Shown here: in pieces, positions 47,942 through 60,137 of the stretch
How the letters are laid out: the number at the start of each line of letters is the position of its first letter
Numbering within the stretch: position 1 is the first letter of the stretch
Assembly: GCA_030770535.1 (NCBI GenBank)
Contig: JASVEC010000034.1
Location: forward strand, 186,001 to 250,000
Reading direction: 5' to 3'
DNA: 64,000 nt
From: Batkoa obscura
Taxonomy: Eukaryota; Entomophthoromycota; Entomophthoromycetes; Entomophthorales; Batkoaceae
Notes under the pieces: generated by a model
Seen by the model: the letters and a program-made list of their open reading frames with translations, nothing else
Database searches by the model: none
Told to the model about the DNA's origin: nothing
Position numbers and translations under genes: made by a program

Positions 47942-49094
47942 GCCCGCTCAGCTAAGAAAGTATCAACTAAAACGCCTTCCTCTAGTATTGATAAAGAAGA
48001 AAAAGAATATTTGATAAGTTGTGTTTGTTCAAGCAAAGGTAAATCGTTTCATTATATCTTTATTTGTTTGAAGTGAATAAAACTAGATAACAATGCATCA
48101 ATAATACAATGTGAAAACTGTAAAGTATGGCAACATAGTTTATGTGTTAATATCATAGATGAAGAATCAAAACCATCACCATATTTTTGCAAAAAGTGTG
48201 TTGCAATTTTACCAGTTTCTAAGTATTCTGTTTTGAGTTAGGTAAACAAAAAATATTAATACCTTTTAGGTTGACAAAAAAGGAAGATGATGAAAACGTA
48301 GTAACATCTCAAAATGAAGGTTAGTCTTACGAAAACAAGTTTTAAGTTAAATTAAATGTGATTTCAAAAACAGGTACAAAAGATTCAACCATAAAGGATG
48401 ATGACGCAAAAGATATAAATAAAAAAGAGGGTAATACGAAAGAATTCATTACAAAGAGGGGTAGGAAAGTAACCAAAGTAAATTATGATAAATCATCTGA
48501 AGAAGAAAAAAAGGAAAAAGCAAGAAAAGCAAAAGGTAATATGTATATTGTTATAATGATGGTAATAATTTTTTAGAATCAGCAACAGGTCTCAAAAATG
48601 CTAAAAAAAGTAAAATAAAGCATGAGAATAGTGAGGAACCTAATAAAAAAATTAAAGCAAAAAAACATAACCCAGAAATATCCAAAAATAAGCTTACCTT
48701 TGATGTTAGTTCTCCAGTTACAACACACCTCATGAAAGAACATTTAAACATACAATATGATGAACCAGTGGAAAAAGAAGACACTCAGTTATTCAATGAA
48801 AATGAAATCATGGTCAAATTACCACCACCCAGCATGTCGCTTTCTACTATTATTGAACGTGGGCCAAGCCCTCCACCAAAAGCACGAACCATAAATAGCA
48901 AAATATCTTTTAAAGATATGATTAAAAGAGCTAATTATATGAAGGGTTTTATTGAAAATTATCAAACTCAGTTAAGTGAATTGGACGAAAATAAAGTCAG
49001 AAATAATTACTCAACGTCATCCAAGCTAGCATTCAAATTGAAAGAACAAGTGGATGGTTTTTTAACCAAATTTTCGAAGTACAATGAAAGTTAA
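47942..49094 (+). CDS. Cti6-like PHD-finger protein (putative Rpd3L subunit), spliced, 5' end unresolved
   Basis: Exons read as 47942(or 47952)..48038, 48087..~48195-48240, 48270..48319, 48374..48535 and 48577..49094. Exon 1 carries KEYLISCVCSSK and exon 2 DNNASIIQCENCKVWQH, SLCVNIIDEES and PYFCKKC, a complete C4HC3 PHD finger that would read histone-tail methylation. Lys-rich exons follow. The last exon ends with ISFKDMIKRANYMKGFIENY, which resembles the C-terminal motif of Cti6-type subunits of the Rpd3L histone deacetylase complex, and this is the basis for the name. Two problems remain. No ATG is in frame with exon 1. The frame after FCKKC meets a TAG at 48238-48240, and only an earlier GTGTGT donor (48196) keeps the frame into exon 3, at the cost of the last zinc cysteine. 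Confidence 0.7.
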
Positions 49095-50914
49095 ATTATT
49101 TAATTATTATAATTTATTTAATAAAGTTTTATATTAAATATAGTTGATTAAATTATTTTTTACATTTATCTATTCAATCATAGATTGTTACTAGTTAGCC
49201 TTCTTTTTCAGTCTATTATATTAGACAAACTTAGGTTTTTTTAATTTTTTTAATTTCGGATATGTTCTGATATACCTCAAACTGAATTTGTAATCAAACA
49301 TTATCTTTTGCGCAATAAATTAAAGTATATTATCATTTAAGAATTATCTATTCTACATTCAGAGGTATAATATTCAGTCTACCATGATTTAATTTAATTT
49401 ATTTTAATTTTGTATCAAGAACCTTAGTAAGATGTATCTGTCGTTTTATAGAGGACAAACACAACTAAATATACTAAGTATTCAAAATTTATTTTATTAC
49501 TCATCATTCATTGTCTATTGATGGTTGAGGCTAATTTATTATTAATTAGGTATCAAAGGATGTAATCCCTCACTTATATTTAAGTAACCTGAAATATTGT
49601 ATTTTTATGTTCTAATAAACAACTAAAAAAACCAAAGCTAATATAAGCTACAAATATAATGTTTTAATATGTTTTTATGTTTAAGTTAATAATTAAGCTT
49701 TAAATTTTAAGCTGCTTGAAAAATGAACAAGTTAAAAAAGAAAAAATTCAACTTAGGTGGGTAAGAATTTAGCGCAAATTTCTGTAGTTTTTATTATATC
49801 AACCCAGGTGTTGATTTTTGAAAACTAATATTTTGTACAAGATCATCACAGTGCAATAAAAAACTTCCACCTTTTAAAATAATAACTCCTTTAAACTCTT
49901 TTTCATATTATTATTTTGATTTTATAACTTAAATTGAGTGAATTATTTTGAAATCATATCAGAAAATGTGTAAAATATTAAATTATGATTGGAGTCTTAA
50001 AAATTAAGTCGCAACCTGCAATCTAAGTTATCTTCTATTCGTAAAAAGGATCAGGTATCTCTGAAGTAATGAGTATGATCTATAGCTGGAGTTAAACCTT
50101 AGAGGTTCACATCAATTCTAATGTTTCAAATGCTGATTTCGTTATTTAATTATTTATTGCTATATTAACTGCAAGTACGTTAAAAAATGACAACTGCCCT
50201 TAAGTTAATAATTTCTCACGATAAAAATTTTACTTTTTTCAAAATGTGATAGCTTTTTAAAGCAAATAACATGAATATTCTATTACCTACTTATTCTAGT
50301 TTTGATTTAATTTGAAATCGACTTTCATTAATAAAAGATAATATATTATTACTCCGGCTTATATTTAATAAAATATTGATACAATTTTTTATATCCCTTG
50401 AAATATTATATCATAGCAACCTATTAATATCGCTAATTGATTAAAAATTTATCCGCTTTCAAACAAAGAGTGTAGCTAACCCCTCTTATTTTAAAAAAAA
50501 GAAATTCAAAACTTTTTTTCCAAAATTGTATTTTGATTGAATTAAAAATATTCAAATGGCGTTGTGATCAAACTAAGTTTCAGTTTTTAATATTATGTAA
50601 AATTATAATTTAAGTTAACTCAATAAAATGAATAGTTAGGTGCCATTATAACAGAACTCAATATTCAACTAAGCTTTTTAATTGGGCAAATCATTATTCA
50701 TCCTATTTTCCAAAATTATCAAAACTCAATCTATAATTCTAAACTATATAAATTTAGTGGAGAATAGAGTAAAAATATATCAAAACAATAAATCAAAGAT
50801 TTTATTATTAATATTAAAATTGATAATTACTCCATGATCACCATTTATTAGCTTGTTTTATTATCAATATCATATTTATTACAATCAATCTTTTATTTGT
50901 TTCATGTTTATAAT
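49095..50914. other. Intergenic, no gene seen
   Basis: 1.8 kb of AT-rich DNA between two genes on the same strand, with no MITE copy. Confidence 0.5.
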
Positions 50915-53900
50915 ATGGATTCAAATAAATCAACTAATACACCAATTAATAAAGCTTTACTAGAACATTGTGAAGATAGTTTATCGAAATCACTTCCATC
51001 AAGTAAAGATTGAATATTCGATATATCGATATTGACTAATTTTTTAGATAATGGATTTAGACGTACAACTAAAGAGAAATCATTGGCCGAGAGAAGAAAG
51101 TCCAAGCTAGATAATCTGTTTAGTTTGTTCCTTGTATTTTTTACCTTATGTTTTATTAACAAATAATAATAGATAAGAAAGAAAACCAGACTTCTACTCC
51201 TAGCTCTAAATATTCGACACCTACAGCCCGATCTCAGATTTGTTCTGAAGATGAATACGACGATTCTTTTCATGGCCCATACAATCCACCAGAAACTAAT
51301 TTACTTTTACAGAATTGCTATAGTTCGATAGCGAACTTAAGAGAAGAGGTAATCATTTTTAAATAAAGAGATCAAATACAAACTTTATTTTAAGGTAGAT
51401 AGTCTCCGTTTAAGAAATCACGATTTTCAGAATAAACTTGATGCTGCTGAAGAAGCTAAACGTCAACTAACTTTAGAAAGAAATCGCTTACAGCAGCAAT
51501 TGCTACAAACTTCTCAGGACCTTTCAAGTCAACAGAGTAGAGCACAGAGCTTAAATGCTGAAGTAGATTCATTAGACTTAGAAATAGATAAACTTAAACG
51601 AGAGAATTTAAGATTGAGAAAACTAAATTTTAAATCTGAAGAGTTTCAAGATAAGGTAAATTGTTTGCTAATAAATAAAAAATAAACTAATATCCAGTAG
51701 ATATATGAGCTTGAAACTGAACTTAATAGGTCACAAAGAGCGCGGAAAGTATTAGAAAACAAATATAGTCAGCTCAAAGTTCATCATGGTAAAATGTTTC
51801 CCTTTTAAAGTTATTTATTGATTTTTTTAGAAAAACTAAGGAAGGATAATAAAAAACTCCAAGTGTCTATTAAGAGACAGAATAGTGATAATACTACCTA
51901 TGAAAAAGTAGCCTGGCTTAAAGAATCTAATGAAAAACTTAGCCAAGCATTACATGAAGTTACATCTTTAGCTGCAGATCCAAACCACTTACAAAATCAA
52001 GTTACTACGCTGATATCCGTGGTCAAGGAGCTTAGCGCTACTAATGGAAGACTTAAGGCGGAAGTGATGCAATGCTGCGATGCGCTTTCAGACTATCATG
52101 GTGTACATCAAGTTCATCCAGATGGAATATTATTAACCACCACTTCTCCTAAAAATGATCGACCAAAAAAACATAGATTTAACTCCTTACCTTTCATAAA
52201 ATCTACTAGTAAGGATTCTGCTTCGGATAATCAAGATGAACCTAGTCCAACTATTATGAATCTCTTTGATGATTTAAAAAGAGCATTACCTGAAGAAATA
52301 TCCCCTAAAGAAATGGTTAAAACACTCCGTCATTCAGCTTCTGTTGGAAGTGGTAAATTAAACTCAACCTGTGATTTCAATCAAAGAGATAGTGGCATCT
52401 ATACCACACAAAGCTCTTTAAAGCAATTTTATGAAGGTAATGATTTTACAACAAATGAGCTACCAAATTATGAGGATAGTATTAATTCTATTGAGATAAA
52501 AAAAGAGACATTAAGATCTACAAGACATAGTAAAAATCGTCCTACTAGTCTTAACTTTGACTTCCTCATGCTCTCAGATGTTGAAGAGAGCAGCCCAGTA
52601 AATTCAGCTCCTTCTGATCACTCTCTTCGTAAATCTCGTAGTATTATGGATCTTTCATTATATAAAAATGAAACACCATCAATTAAAATTGACAAAATCC
52701 CAAATTTAAGCTCAAATCCTAGCTATATGTCACTAGCTTCATCCCACGATTCTGGTTCGTCCACTCCAAAATCCAGTTTTAAGACAACAAAAAAGAAAAA
52801 TCCGGCCTCTAATCAGCCAAGGCTCTATGAACAATTACATGAATCAGATACATCTCCAGAAAACTTTAAAGTAAAACTAACTGAAGATGGCTTAACAAAA
52901 CCATTGCCGATTTCTTTACTTAGTTCGCTAATTGAAGAGCTGATGGAGCGATTAAGGAAAACTGAGCCCAAACTTCTTAATCGAGATTTACAAAGAACTT
53001 TTGATATGAACTATCTTGTACCATTGAGCAATCAGCTTATTCAAAATATTTTACAAAACATCAGTCTCTTATCAGTGCGATTCCAAAAACTCGAATTTGA
53101 TTTAATTGAGCAACCATTATATTCATCTGCTAGGTTAAACTTTGAGCAATCTACTGAACATTTCCAATATACCTTAAAGAATGGTAAGCCTTTAGGTTTT
53201 AATGATAGTTCAAGTAGTAGGAAATTGAAAGGATATATTGTTATGCTTAGAAAAGATTTTTTGGAACAAACACAACAGTTCAAAGATTTGATCTCATTAA
53301 TTCAGAAACTTCTCTTTGAAGTCGCGAATCAAAGGTTAGCTTCTAATGATGTCGCTCTTGCTTTTGTTGACAAAATGAGTAAATTCTCAACTCCTTTACC
53401 ACCACCACCACCTAAAGTATCAGCCCCACATACATCTCATTGGAACTCCACTCCAAAAACTCCAGCTCAAACTCAGCTTACAACAAGCACTCTTGGTATA
53501 TTTAAGGCCTCTAATTCACCTATGTTTAATGAAGAGTCACATAACCAACTTAATTTCAATTATACTAAAGATTCCCTTGAGAATAAGTTGAAAATGGCAT
53601 CATTTGAATATAATGCTATACCAGATAAAAAAATTGATACTAGTAACCTTGTGGAGGTTTCTCCAGGAATAGATGAAACACTATTAATTAGTCCCAAAAG
53701 AAGAGATAGAAGCCACACTTTCAATTCCTCCGAGAGGAACAGTATTGCACCAATGATGATACGCCATGGAGTTGTAGATTATTCACCCAAAACATCACTT
53801 AATTTGTTAAAAGCAGTTATTGGGCCAGTTCTCCCTGAAAGCAATTCTAGTAAAGGATCACAAGAAAATGCTAGTTTCTATACAAAAGAATCAACCTTAA

Positions 53901-54145
53901 AGTCATACCTTCGCAAAGTAGTTCCCACCAATTTAGAGAACACATGTAATATAAATAATAATGATAACAATGAAGTACCAACTTCATTTAAGAGCCCTAC
54001 TTCACCTAATTTACCTTCCCCTTCTACTAAGGTGGGTATTAACACTAATTTAGCTCATAGAGATTACGTTGTTCGACATTCATATAGTTTAACACCTTCT
54101 GCTTCTCAACCTTTGAGTCCTACTTCTCCTTTTTCTCGTATTTAA
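50915..54145 (+). CDS. Large coiled-coil protein with Ser-rich disordered region, six exons
   Basis: join(50915..51002, 51048..51122, 51173..51348, 51395..51655, 51701..51788, 51831..54145), 1000 aa. All junctions keep frame; introns are 42-50 nt. Residues about 30-55 hold a basic motif (KEKSLAERRKSKLDNLF). Residues from about 110 to 300 are a long coiled coil (VDSLRLRNHDFQNKLDAAEE, SLDLEIDKLKRENLRLRKL, LEKLRKDNKKLQVSIKR-like heptads). The rest is mostly disordered and rich in Ser, Thr and Pro, with SLRKSRSIMDLSLY and a proline run (PLPPPPPKV). It also has a helical segment at about 590-740 (LISSLIEELMERLRKTEPKL, NQLIQNILQNISLLSVRFQK). I do not recognise the family. The design suggests a cytoskeletal, spindle-pole or cell-cycle scaffold regulated by phosphorylation, but that is inference. 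The donor of the second intron (GTTTGT) is weak. Confidence 0.8.
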
Positions 54146-54460
54146 CTGTATTACCATTAGTTAATTAATATTGATTTTTCTTTAATAAATTTAATAAATA
54201 TTCATATAAAATATAAATTCATGGTTATTTAGTTTAATTTTTATAAAATAACAATTACAAAACAAATAGTAAGTGTGACGTTGGTTTTTGAGAACATGTG
54301 CTTGAGTAATGATTATCGAAAAGTGCTTGATATTTTAATGTTTAAAGATTTAACTGTAGCTGTCTATATTATTAAAAGGGTATAGTTAAGCAACTTCATA
54401 AAACTATGTACTAAACTCTCTAAATAAAACAAGCACACATTATCAGCAATAGATTAAATA
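54146..54460. other. Intergenic
   Basis: No gene seen. Confidence 0.4.
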
Positions 54461-54561
54461 TAGGGGCGTTTTTCTTAGCTTCATTACTTTTTCCATGTTT
54501 CAAGCACTATTTGAGCGGAGAGGTTGTTAGCAAAAATTTTTAATAAAAAAATACATTGCCA
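54461..54561 (+). mobile_element. MITE copy, forward
   Basis: TAGGGGCGT start, CAAGCACTATTTGAGCGG core, ACATTGCCA end, TA on both flanks. Confidence 0.83.
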
Positions 54562-55204
54562 TATCACTAAGAAATTAAAAAATGAGTGATGTTATATCAT
54601 AAGTGATTTACTGAAGTCAATTGCCTCTCATGACAAGGCTATTTTACCACTAATAACGAAACAAAGTCTAATAAAATACAAGCTTTCTATTGATTTAGTT
54701 GCCTCAATAACATTTAATGTCCCATAATTAAAATATTGAAATTAATCTTCATTTTATTTATTAAATTAGCGTTTACAGATTTTGAAGATTTGGTTGGAAG
54801 AATCTACACTAATAGAACTTTGGTGGTTAGAGGATTTGAAAGAACATTCCCAGAGTAGAACGCTCAATTTTCAATTCCTATAGTATTATTGTATGGTAAC
54901 TTGAAATATAGTACTGAGTTAAAGAAAGCAATATATAGCATTCAAAGACTTTGATTGAATATCCGTTTTTGATTTTTTGTCCAATTTTGACAATTAGTAG
55001 ATCAGGGAACTAAATGACTTAGTAAAAGTTTTAGCAGATATTAATATTAATATGAATTTTTAAAGTTTAAGACCAAAACTAAATTTAGAAATTAAAAAAA
55101 TTATTTTTATTTCTATATTTTTATTTTAATTATGTTAACTGAAAACAATTATAGATTGATTTGAATTCAAAATCAATTTTCGCAAATGCTTGATAATAAA
55201 CACA
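54562..55204. other. Intergenic with a possible coding relic
   Basis: At about 54775-54960 one plus frame reads FTDFEDLVGRIYTNRTLVVR then GFERTFPE before a stop, which looks coding-like. No family, start or splice sites could be assigned, so it is only noted. Confidence 0.25.
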
Positions 55205-55303
55205 TGAGAATGTATTTTTTGTTTAAAAATTTTACTAGTAATTTTTCTTCTCAAAGTGCACTTAAAAAATGGAAAAAATGATGAAACCAAAAAAACATCC
55301 TCA
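55205..55303 (-). mobile_element. MITE copy, reverse
   Basis: TGAGAATGT left end, decayed core (TCTCAAAGTGCACTTAA), ACATCCTCA right end. The flanks are CA and TA. Confidence 0.8.
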
Positions 55304-56028
55304 TATGATAAAACGTATAGGGTTTATGGATTTTTCAAGAATATATACAATACAGTAAAACTTAATATATTGAAAGGAAATATAAAATCAAATATAAACA
55401 AGCTTAAATCTCTTATTAAACAACGTACATCTGGATAAATGACAAATATAAATAGCTAGAAAAGGACTAATTTATTAAAAATATTGTAAACTTTCAATAC
55501 ATCATTGGCAATTTTAGGGAACTCCTGAATCGCAAATACCTTATAATCTACCCTAATATAGATTAATTCAGTTTTAAGCTTTAATAGACATTTTGTTTAG
55601 GATTTGCTTAGTATTCTTTTAAATTTTAAGCTGCTAAAAAGTAACAAAAGTATTGCTCAAAAGTTTCCTAATTTTGATTCCACTGCCAGTAAATTCAACT
55701 TCAAATTTCTTTTAGTATCCAACCCGAACTATAATACAATTTAAAATTTGAAATGACAGTATAATTTTTAATATTAATGATAGCAAGTGATTTAATTTTA
55801 ATAATACTATTTTTAAAATGTAATATAAGAACTTTATCTCAAATATAACAATTCAACTTTCGTGTAAGCATAAGCATGTTTTCCTTTCAAAAAAGATTTT
55901 TTAAAAAGACCGGCAGTAACAAATAAAGAACCATTTAAAATTCCATGAGTTATTCTCATGATTCAACAGCTTAATGGTTAAAAAGGCAATAAGTATTAAA
56001 ATCAATTTTATTTTTAAAAAAAGCTATA
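55304..56028. other. Intergenic, no gene seen
   Basis: A 60-codon frame at 55256-55438 begins in the MITE and is not supported. Confidence 0.45.
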
Positions 56029-57324
56029 CTACATCATAGTGCACATACGATCAAACCACCATTGTTCACTTAAACGGCGTATCCATTTGAGCACAATAAT
56101 AAATCGTTTTTTGACTGATGTAATAGGTAATATTTCATATTTTTCTTGCTCATCGAGGGGAATTATAGAAGCTATCCAAAAAGTAAAATCAGAAGGATCT
56201 GATGGCATAGGACCAACAGTGGCATTCAATCTTTGGAAAAGCCAAGGAGCAGAACCACTTTTCAACGCTTCAACGAATCGAGTACACTCTTGTTGCAATT
56301 CTGAGATACTCATTTTTGAAGGATCCTCTTCCGAGATATCTGATTGACATTGATCTGGGGATTCCATTTGCTGTTCAATATCCTCAATTTCATCTTCGTC
56401 ATCTATCCTTTCGATTTTACCAACATTATACCCATCTCTTACCCCTCTTTCAATGATTCGAAATCGAAAACTACCTACTGCATCTAATAAATATCTACCA
56501 TCTGGTAAGACTTCAATGTTTCTTGCTTCTAACATTGTTCCGTATTCATGAAATCCGACTGCTCTATTAACATGTAGCACGATTCCAAATCTTTGCCTAG
56601 AAGATTCCATACATCTTCGGATCATTAGTCTATACCTTGGTTCAAATATATGTAAATAGCAAGGCATCTTTGGAAACACTAAACTGCATATAAATAAAGG
56701 TGTTTCTTCAACTAAGTTTTGTAATTCTTCTTTAAGTGAAAGTTTTCTTTGGGCTACTATTTCCGGATATAATTTTTCAGTTAAAGTTTGGATTGAATGA
56801 TTTATTGAATGATTTAGTAGGTTAGTATAACTTGGTAATTTTTTCCTACATACTGGACAGCTGTCATTGTAATCTAAGCTTCTAACAAAACATTGTTTAC
56901 ATAAAGTGTGTCCACAACTTGAAGTAGTAGGATTCAGTAATAAATTAAAACATAGTTGGCATTCTAACTCTGGTAACATTAATTCATTAATGTTTGTTAA
57001 ATGCATCTGTTGAGAATGTAAGGTGAATTCTTGCTTCCACTGTTTAAATAAGTCAATAAGTTTGGACAAAATAACATCTAATGATATATCTTTAATACTG
57101 GTTTCTATTGAACAATCTGAGGCAGGGCATTTTATTAGTTTAGTTTCGGTATTAGAAACACAAGATGTACATATTGAATGACCACAATTAAGCGTTATTG
57201 GGTTTGTTAAAAGGGTTGAGCATTTTTGACATAAAAAGGTTTGCTCGATAAGAGAGCATAGTGATTGATAATAGACATGATCGGATCTTATTTGTCTTGC
57301 TTTTGAACGAGTAATAATTGACAT
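56029..57324 (-). CDS. Double-RING and LON-domain protein (LONRF-like putative E3 ligase)
   Basis: 431 aa, intronless, first ATG used. RING 1 is at about 32-71 (CQKCSTLLTNPITLNCGHSI then CTSC and CPASDC), and RING 2 at about 122-160 (CQLCFNLLLNPTTSSCGHTL then CKQC and CPVC). The LON substrate-binding domain runs from about 207 to 425 (LFICSLVFPKMPCYLHIFEP, RYRLMIRRCM, FGIVLHV, GTMLEARNIEVLPDGRYLLD, FRFRIIERGV, DGYNVGKIERIDD). This is the RING-LON order of LONRF proteins, with two RINGs as in LONRF1-3. The TPR repeats found between RINGs in animals are absent; the ~50-residue spacer holds only a helix. RING 1 is irregular after its third Cys pair. The likely role is ubiquitin ligation on proteins bound by the LON domain. 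An acidic patch (DDEDEIEDIEQQ) interrupts the LON domain. Confidence 0.93.
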   Translation of the reverse strand: MSIITRSKARQIRSDHVYYQSLCSLIEQTFLCQKCSTLLTNPITLNCGHSICTSCVSNTETKLIKCPASDCSIETSIKDISLDVILSKLIDLFKQWKQEFTLHSQQMHLTNINELMLPELECQLCFNLLLNPTTSSCGHTLCKQCFVRSLDYNDSCPVCRKKLPSYTNLLNHSINHSIQTLTEKLYPEIVAQRKLSLKEELQNLVEETPLFICSLVFPKMPCYLHIFEPRYRLMIRRCMESSRQRFGIVLHVNRAVGFHEYGTMLEARNIEVLPDGRYLLDAVGSFRFRIIERGVRDGYNVGKIERIDDEDEIEDIEQQMESPDQCQSDISEEDPSKMSISELQQECTRFVEALKSGSAPWLFQRLNATVGPMPSDPSDFTFWIASIIPLDEQEKYEILPITSVKKRFIIVLKWIRRLSEQWWFDRMCTMM

Positions 57325-58807
57325 GGAGTATAATATATATTAAATAAACTTTGGGTACACTTAGAATGGAAATTAAAATAAACAAATTAAAAAATTAAAT
57401 AAAAGATAAAGTCAGCCTATTTATATGCTTTTAGATTTTAAGTTTATTCTCTAATGAATATTAATACTCCAAATCGATAATGCTTATTTAATAGATCGAT
57501 TCCTATCTTAAAGTTTATTTTTACCTTTTTATTTCTAACATTAACTAAAACTTCCCTTGAAAATAGGACCAATTTTAAAACGATAAAAAAGTGATCCAAT
57601 TTGATAATCGAGCACAAACTATTTGCCTGGAAATTTCTTTTTTAGGTAACATCCTCAATCAATGATGCAAAAAATAAAAGCATTGCTTTTATAATGGTCT
57701 TTTTGTTAAAATCGAACAAAGTGAGCATCGAGATTTAATTATCTAATATTCGATTTTGGAGGCTTAAAATTAATATATAGAGTTAAATCAGATAGTTAGT
57801 ATTGATTTAATGCTATAGCAAAATTGAAAAAGTGTAAGTTTTGTAAGGTGGCTAAAACTATTTTATTTATTAAATAGGCCAATTTTAATATGTATTATTT
57901 GAAAAATAATACAAAAACATAGTTAATAGGAGTTATGTGTAATTCTATGATTTTACATTTCGATTTTCCATCGATTTTAAACTTTTAGTCAAAAATTTAA
58001 AAAGTACTGTTTAATATCATGAACACTCTTGTTAAACATGTGCTTTAAAAATATTTGATACTTAATTTCAAACCATTTAAAAAAATCATAATAAAAATAT
58101 TATAATTAGCCTAAAACTGGTTCTATTTTACTCTAATTTATATTGATAATTATAATACATATAAAGAGAAGTAATAGCCAAAAAATTATTATTTTACATT
58201 AGCTCTCTTCACACTTATTTCAATAAAGAATTTATCTTATGTGAATGAATTATACAGAGCTATTTCTACAAGTAGTTTTTCTTGTTGTTCTGTCTACATT
58301 TTACCTAAACTCCATAAAATCTCCATAATTCAAATTGCACATTGAGTGATTTAATTCATCTGTTGTTTATAAACAAGTTTCCATGTAAACGGGTCATAAG
58401 CTTTCTTTGGTTTTTTAAATACCAAGTAATATTAAATGAAGCTATAGTTTGTATTTAATAAAATTCCAACCTTAAGGCTTAAAAATGTGGGAATGTCTTT
58501 CCCTTCCCAGTGCCTTTCCATTTTTTACGTTTTTAGATTAAAATATTTCCTAGTTAGGTACTTCAATGAAAAACACTACATTCAAACTATAAGGGCTTCT
58601 TATAAGTAATGCTGGTTTTTTGGCTAAGTTGCTATTTGCAATAGCAAAAATGATTTAAAAGTAAAAAATACTCTGATATTCAGATTATATACCTTCACCA
58701 TTAATTTCTCATCAAAAAAGTCAACGTTACTTATGAGGAAGCCTTATGTAATAATTTTAAATAGAATTTAAATATATATATATAAACACTTTATATTTTT
58801 TAATAAA
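57325..58807. other. Intergenic, no gene seen
   Basis: 1.5 kb of AT-rich DNA. A weak resemblance to the MITE near 58486-58535 (GTGGGAATGTCTTTCCC, then TTTCCATTTTTTACG) may be an eroded copy. Confidence 0.4.
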
Positions 58808-58911
58808 TGGGGATGTATTTCTGTGTTTAAGAATTTTACTAACAATTTTTCCACTCAAATAGAGCTTAAAAGATGGAAAAAATGATGAAGCCAAAAAAAA
58901 CATCACCACCA
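58808..58911 (-). mobile_element. MITE copy, reverse
   Basis: TGGGGATGT left end, CACTCAAATAGAGCTTAA core, CATCACCACCA right end, AA on both flanks. It lies 98 bp beyond the GST stop codon. Confidence 0.85.
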
Positions 58912-59008
58912 AATACTATTGGAAATCCTATGATAAGTAATGATTGTATATAGTTAAACAAAAATTTAGATATAAATAAAGGTTGAATTTATTTGTTATA
59001 AACCCTTA

Positions 59009-59728
59009 CTAAACCTTTAAAGTATATTTAGGACGAGCTTCGGCATATGAAATCCCACTAGTAACTTCCCTAATTTCTGGTAAATTACCAATATAATCAA
59101 TGTACTTGCTCAAATTTTGATATCTATTACGATCTTGACAGCTAAAAAAGCCAGAATATAAAGTATCCAAACAAAAATAAAGGTTGATATCTGCCAATGT
59201 AAGATGATTTCCAACCAAGTATTGCTTTCCTTTCAATTCCTTATCGAGATAACTTAATGGTTGATCAAGATTCTGATAATGATGAGCTTCTGCTTTTTCA
59301 TCATATGGAGCAAACCCAACATGAGGTAGTAAGATCGGAAGGAAAGCAGGAAATACAGAAGTTTCACCAAAGAAAATGTATTGAAAAATTTTAGAGTGTT
59401 CATTAACATCCTTACCTAAAAGCGGGTTATTTTGCTTTTGGGAAGCAATATGTAATGCAACAGCAGCAGATTCAGTTAATAAAGTACCATCTTTCCCTTC
59501 AAAGGCCGGCGTTTGACCTAAAGGAAATTTAGCAATGTATTCGGGCGTTTTATTATCTACGCCAAATTGAAAGCTAGGGTCAAAGTCGATTTCAACCCCA
59601 CTAACTTTGGCAGTTACTAAAGATTTGTTTACTCGAGAATTGTTTAGAGCACCATATAAACGCTATCAAATAGAGTAAATAAAATAAAATAAGTAAAATA
59701 GTATTCAACTTACACCAATCGATCCCAT
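59009..59728 (-). CDS. eEF1B-gamma-type glutathione S-transferase-like protein, two exons
   Basis: Minus strand join(59009..59662, 59714..59728), 222 aa. Exon 1 is only MGSIG. A 51-nt GTAAGT...GATAG intron precedes exon 2, which starts RLYGALNNSR. The N-terminal thioredoxin-like half shows NKTPEYIAKFPLGQTPAFEG then LLTESAAVALHIA, with the Pro of the cis-Pro loop (TPAF) and the glutathione-contacting ES pair. The helical half shows KGKQYLVGNHLTLADINLYF. This pattern matches the GST domain of elongation factor 1B-gamma, but the EF1-gamma C-terminal domain is absent, so it is a free GST rather than a translation factor. It is cytosolic; its substrate is unknown. A TATA box lies about 62-70 bp upstream. 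Confidence 0.88.
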
Positions 59729-59789
59729 TTGACTAACAGTTATAGTTGTATTTAGAGTTATAATTATATTGAAATGACTATTTTAGTTA

Positions 59790-59798
59790 CTATTTATA
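59790..59798 (-). promoter_or_regulatory. TATA box of the GST gene
   Basis: TATAAATAG on the minus strand, about 62-70 bp before the ATG; the same motif as in front of the M64 gene. Confidence 0.5.
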
Positions 59799-60137
59799 CT
59801 TATACAACCGTTAGTTGACGTAGGTCAATCAAAGATATAAAGTAGGATAGACTTTATAAGCCTATTAAACTTTTTAATTATACTATTAATAGAAACAAAA
59901 ATAATGCTTTTTTGTATTATTAATATAAAATATAGATAAATTCTTGTTATATTATTAATATGAAATGTAAGGCTTACTATATTATTAATATGAAACAGTT
60001 GCCTACACCTCAAGCTGTGGTTTAGACTGGACATTTGGTCCCACTATCCAAAAGATAGCTGCTTAGATATATTAATGTATCCCTTTTATCTCTTTATTTT
60101 GTCGACTTTTTATGCAAGGTTAAAATAAGGCAATACG

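Noticed and set aside
54775-54960. Coding-like segment FTDFEDLVGRIYTNRT
   Set aside because: Too short, ends in stops, no splice sites or family; only mentioned under the intergenic entry.
55256-55438. 60-codon plus frame
   Set aside because: It begins inside a decayed MITE; composition is non-coding.
58486-58535. Possible eroded MITE
   Set aside because: Only GTGGGAATGT and TTTCCATTTTTTACG resemble the family; no right end or flank duplication, so not listed as a copy.
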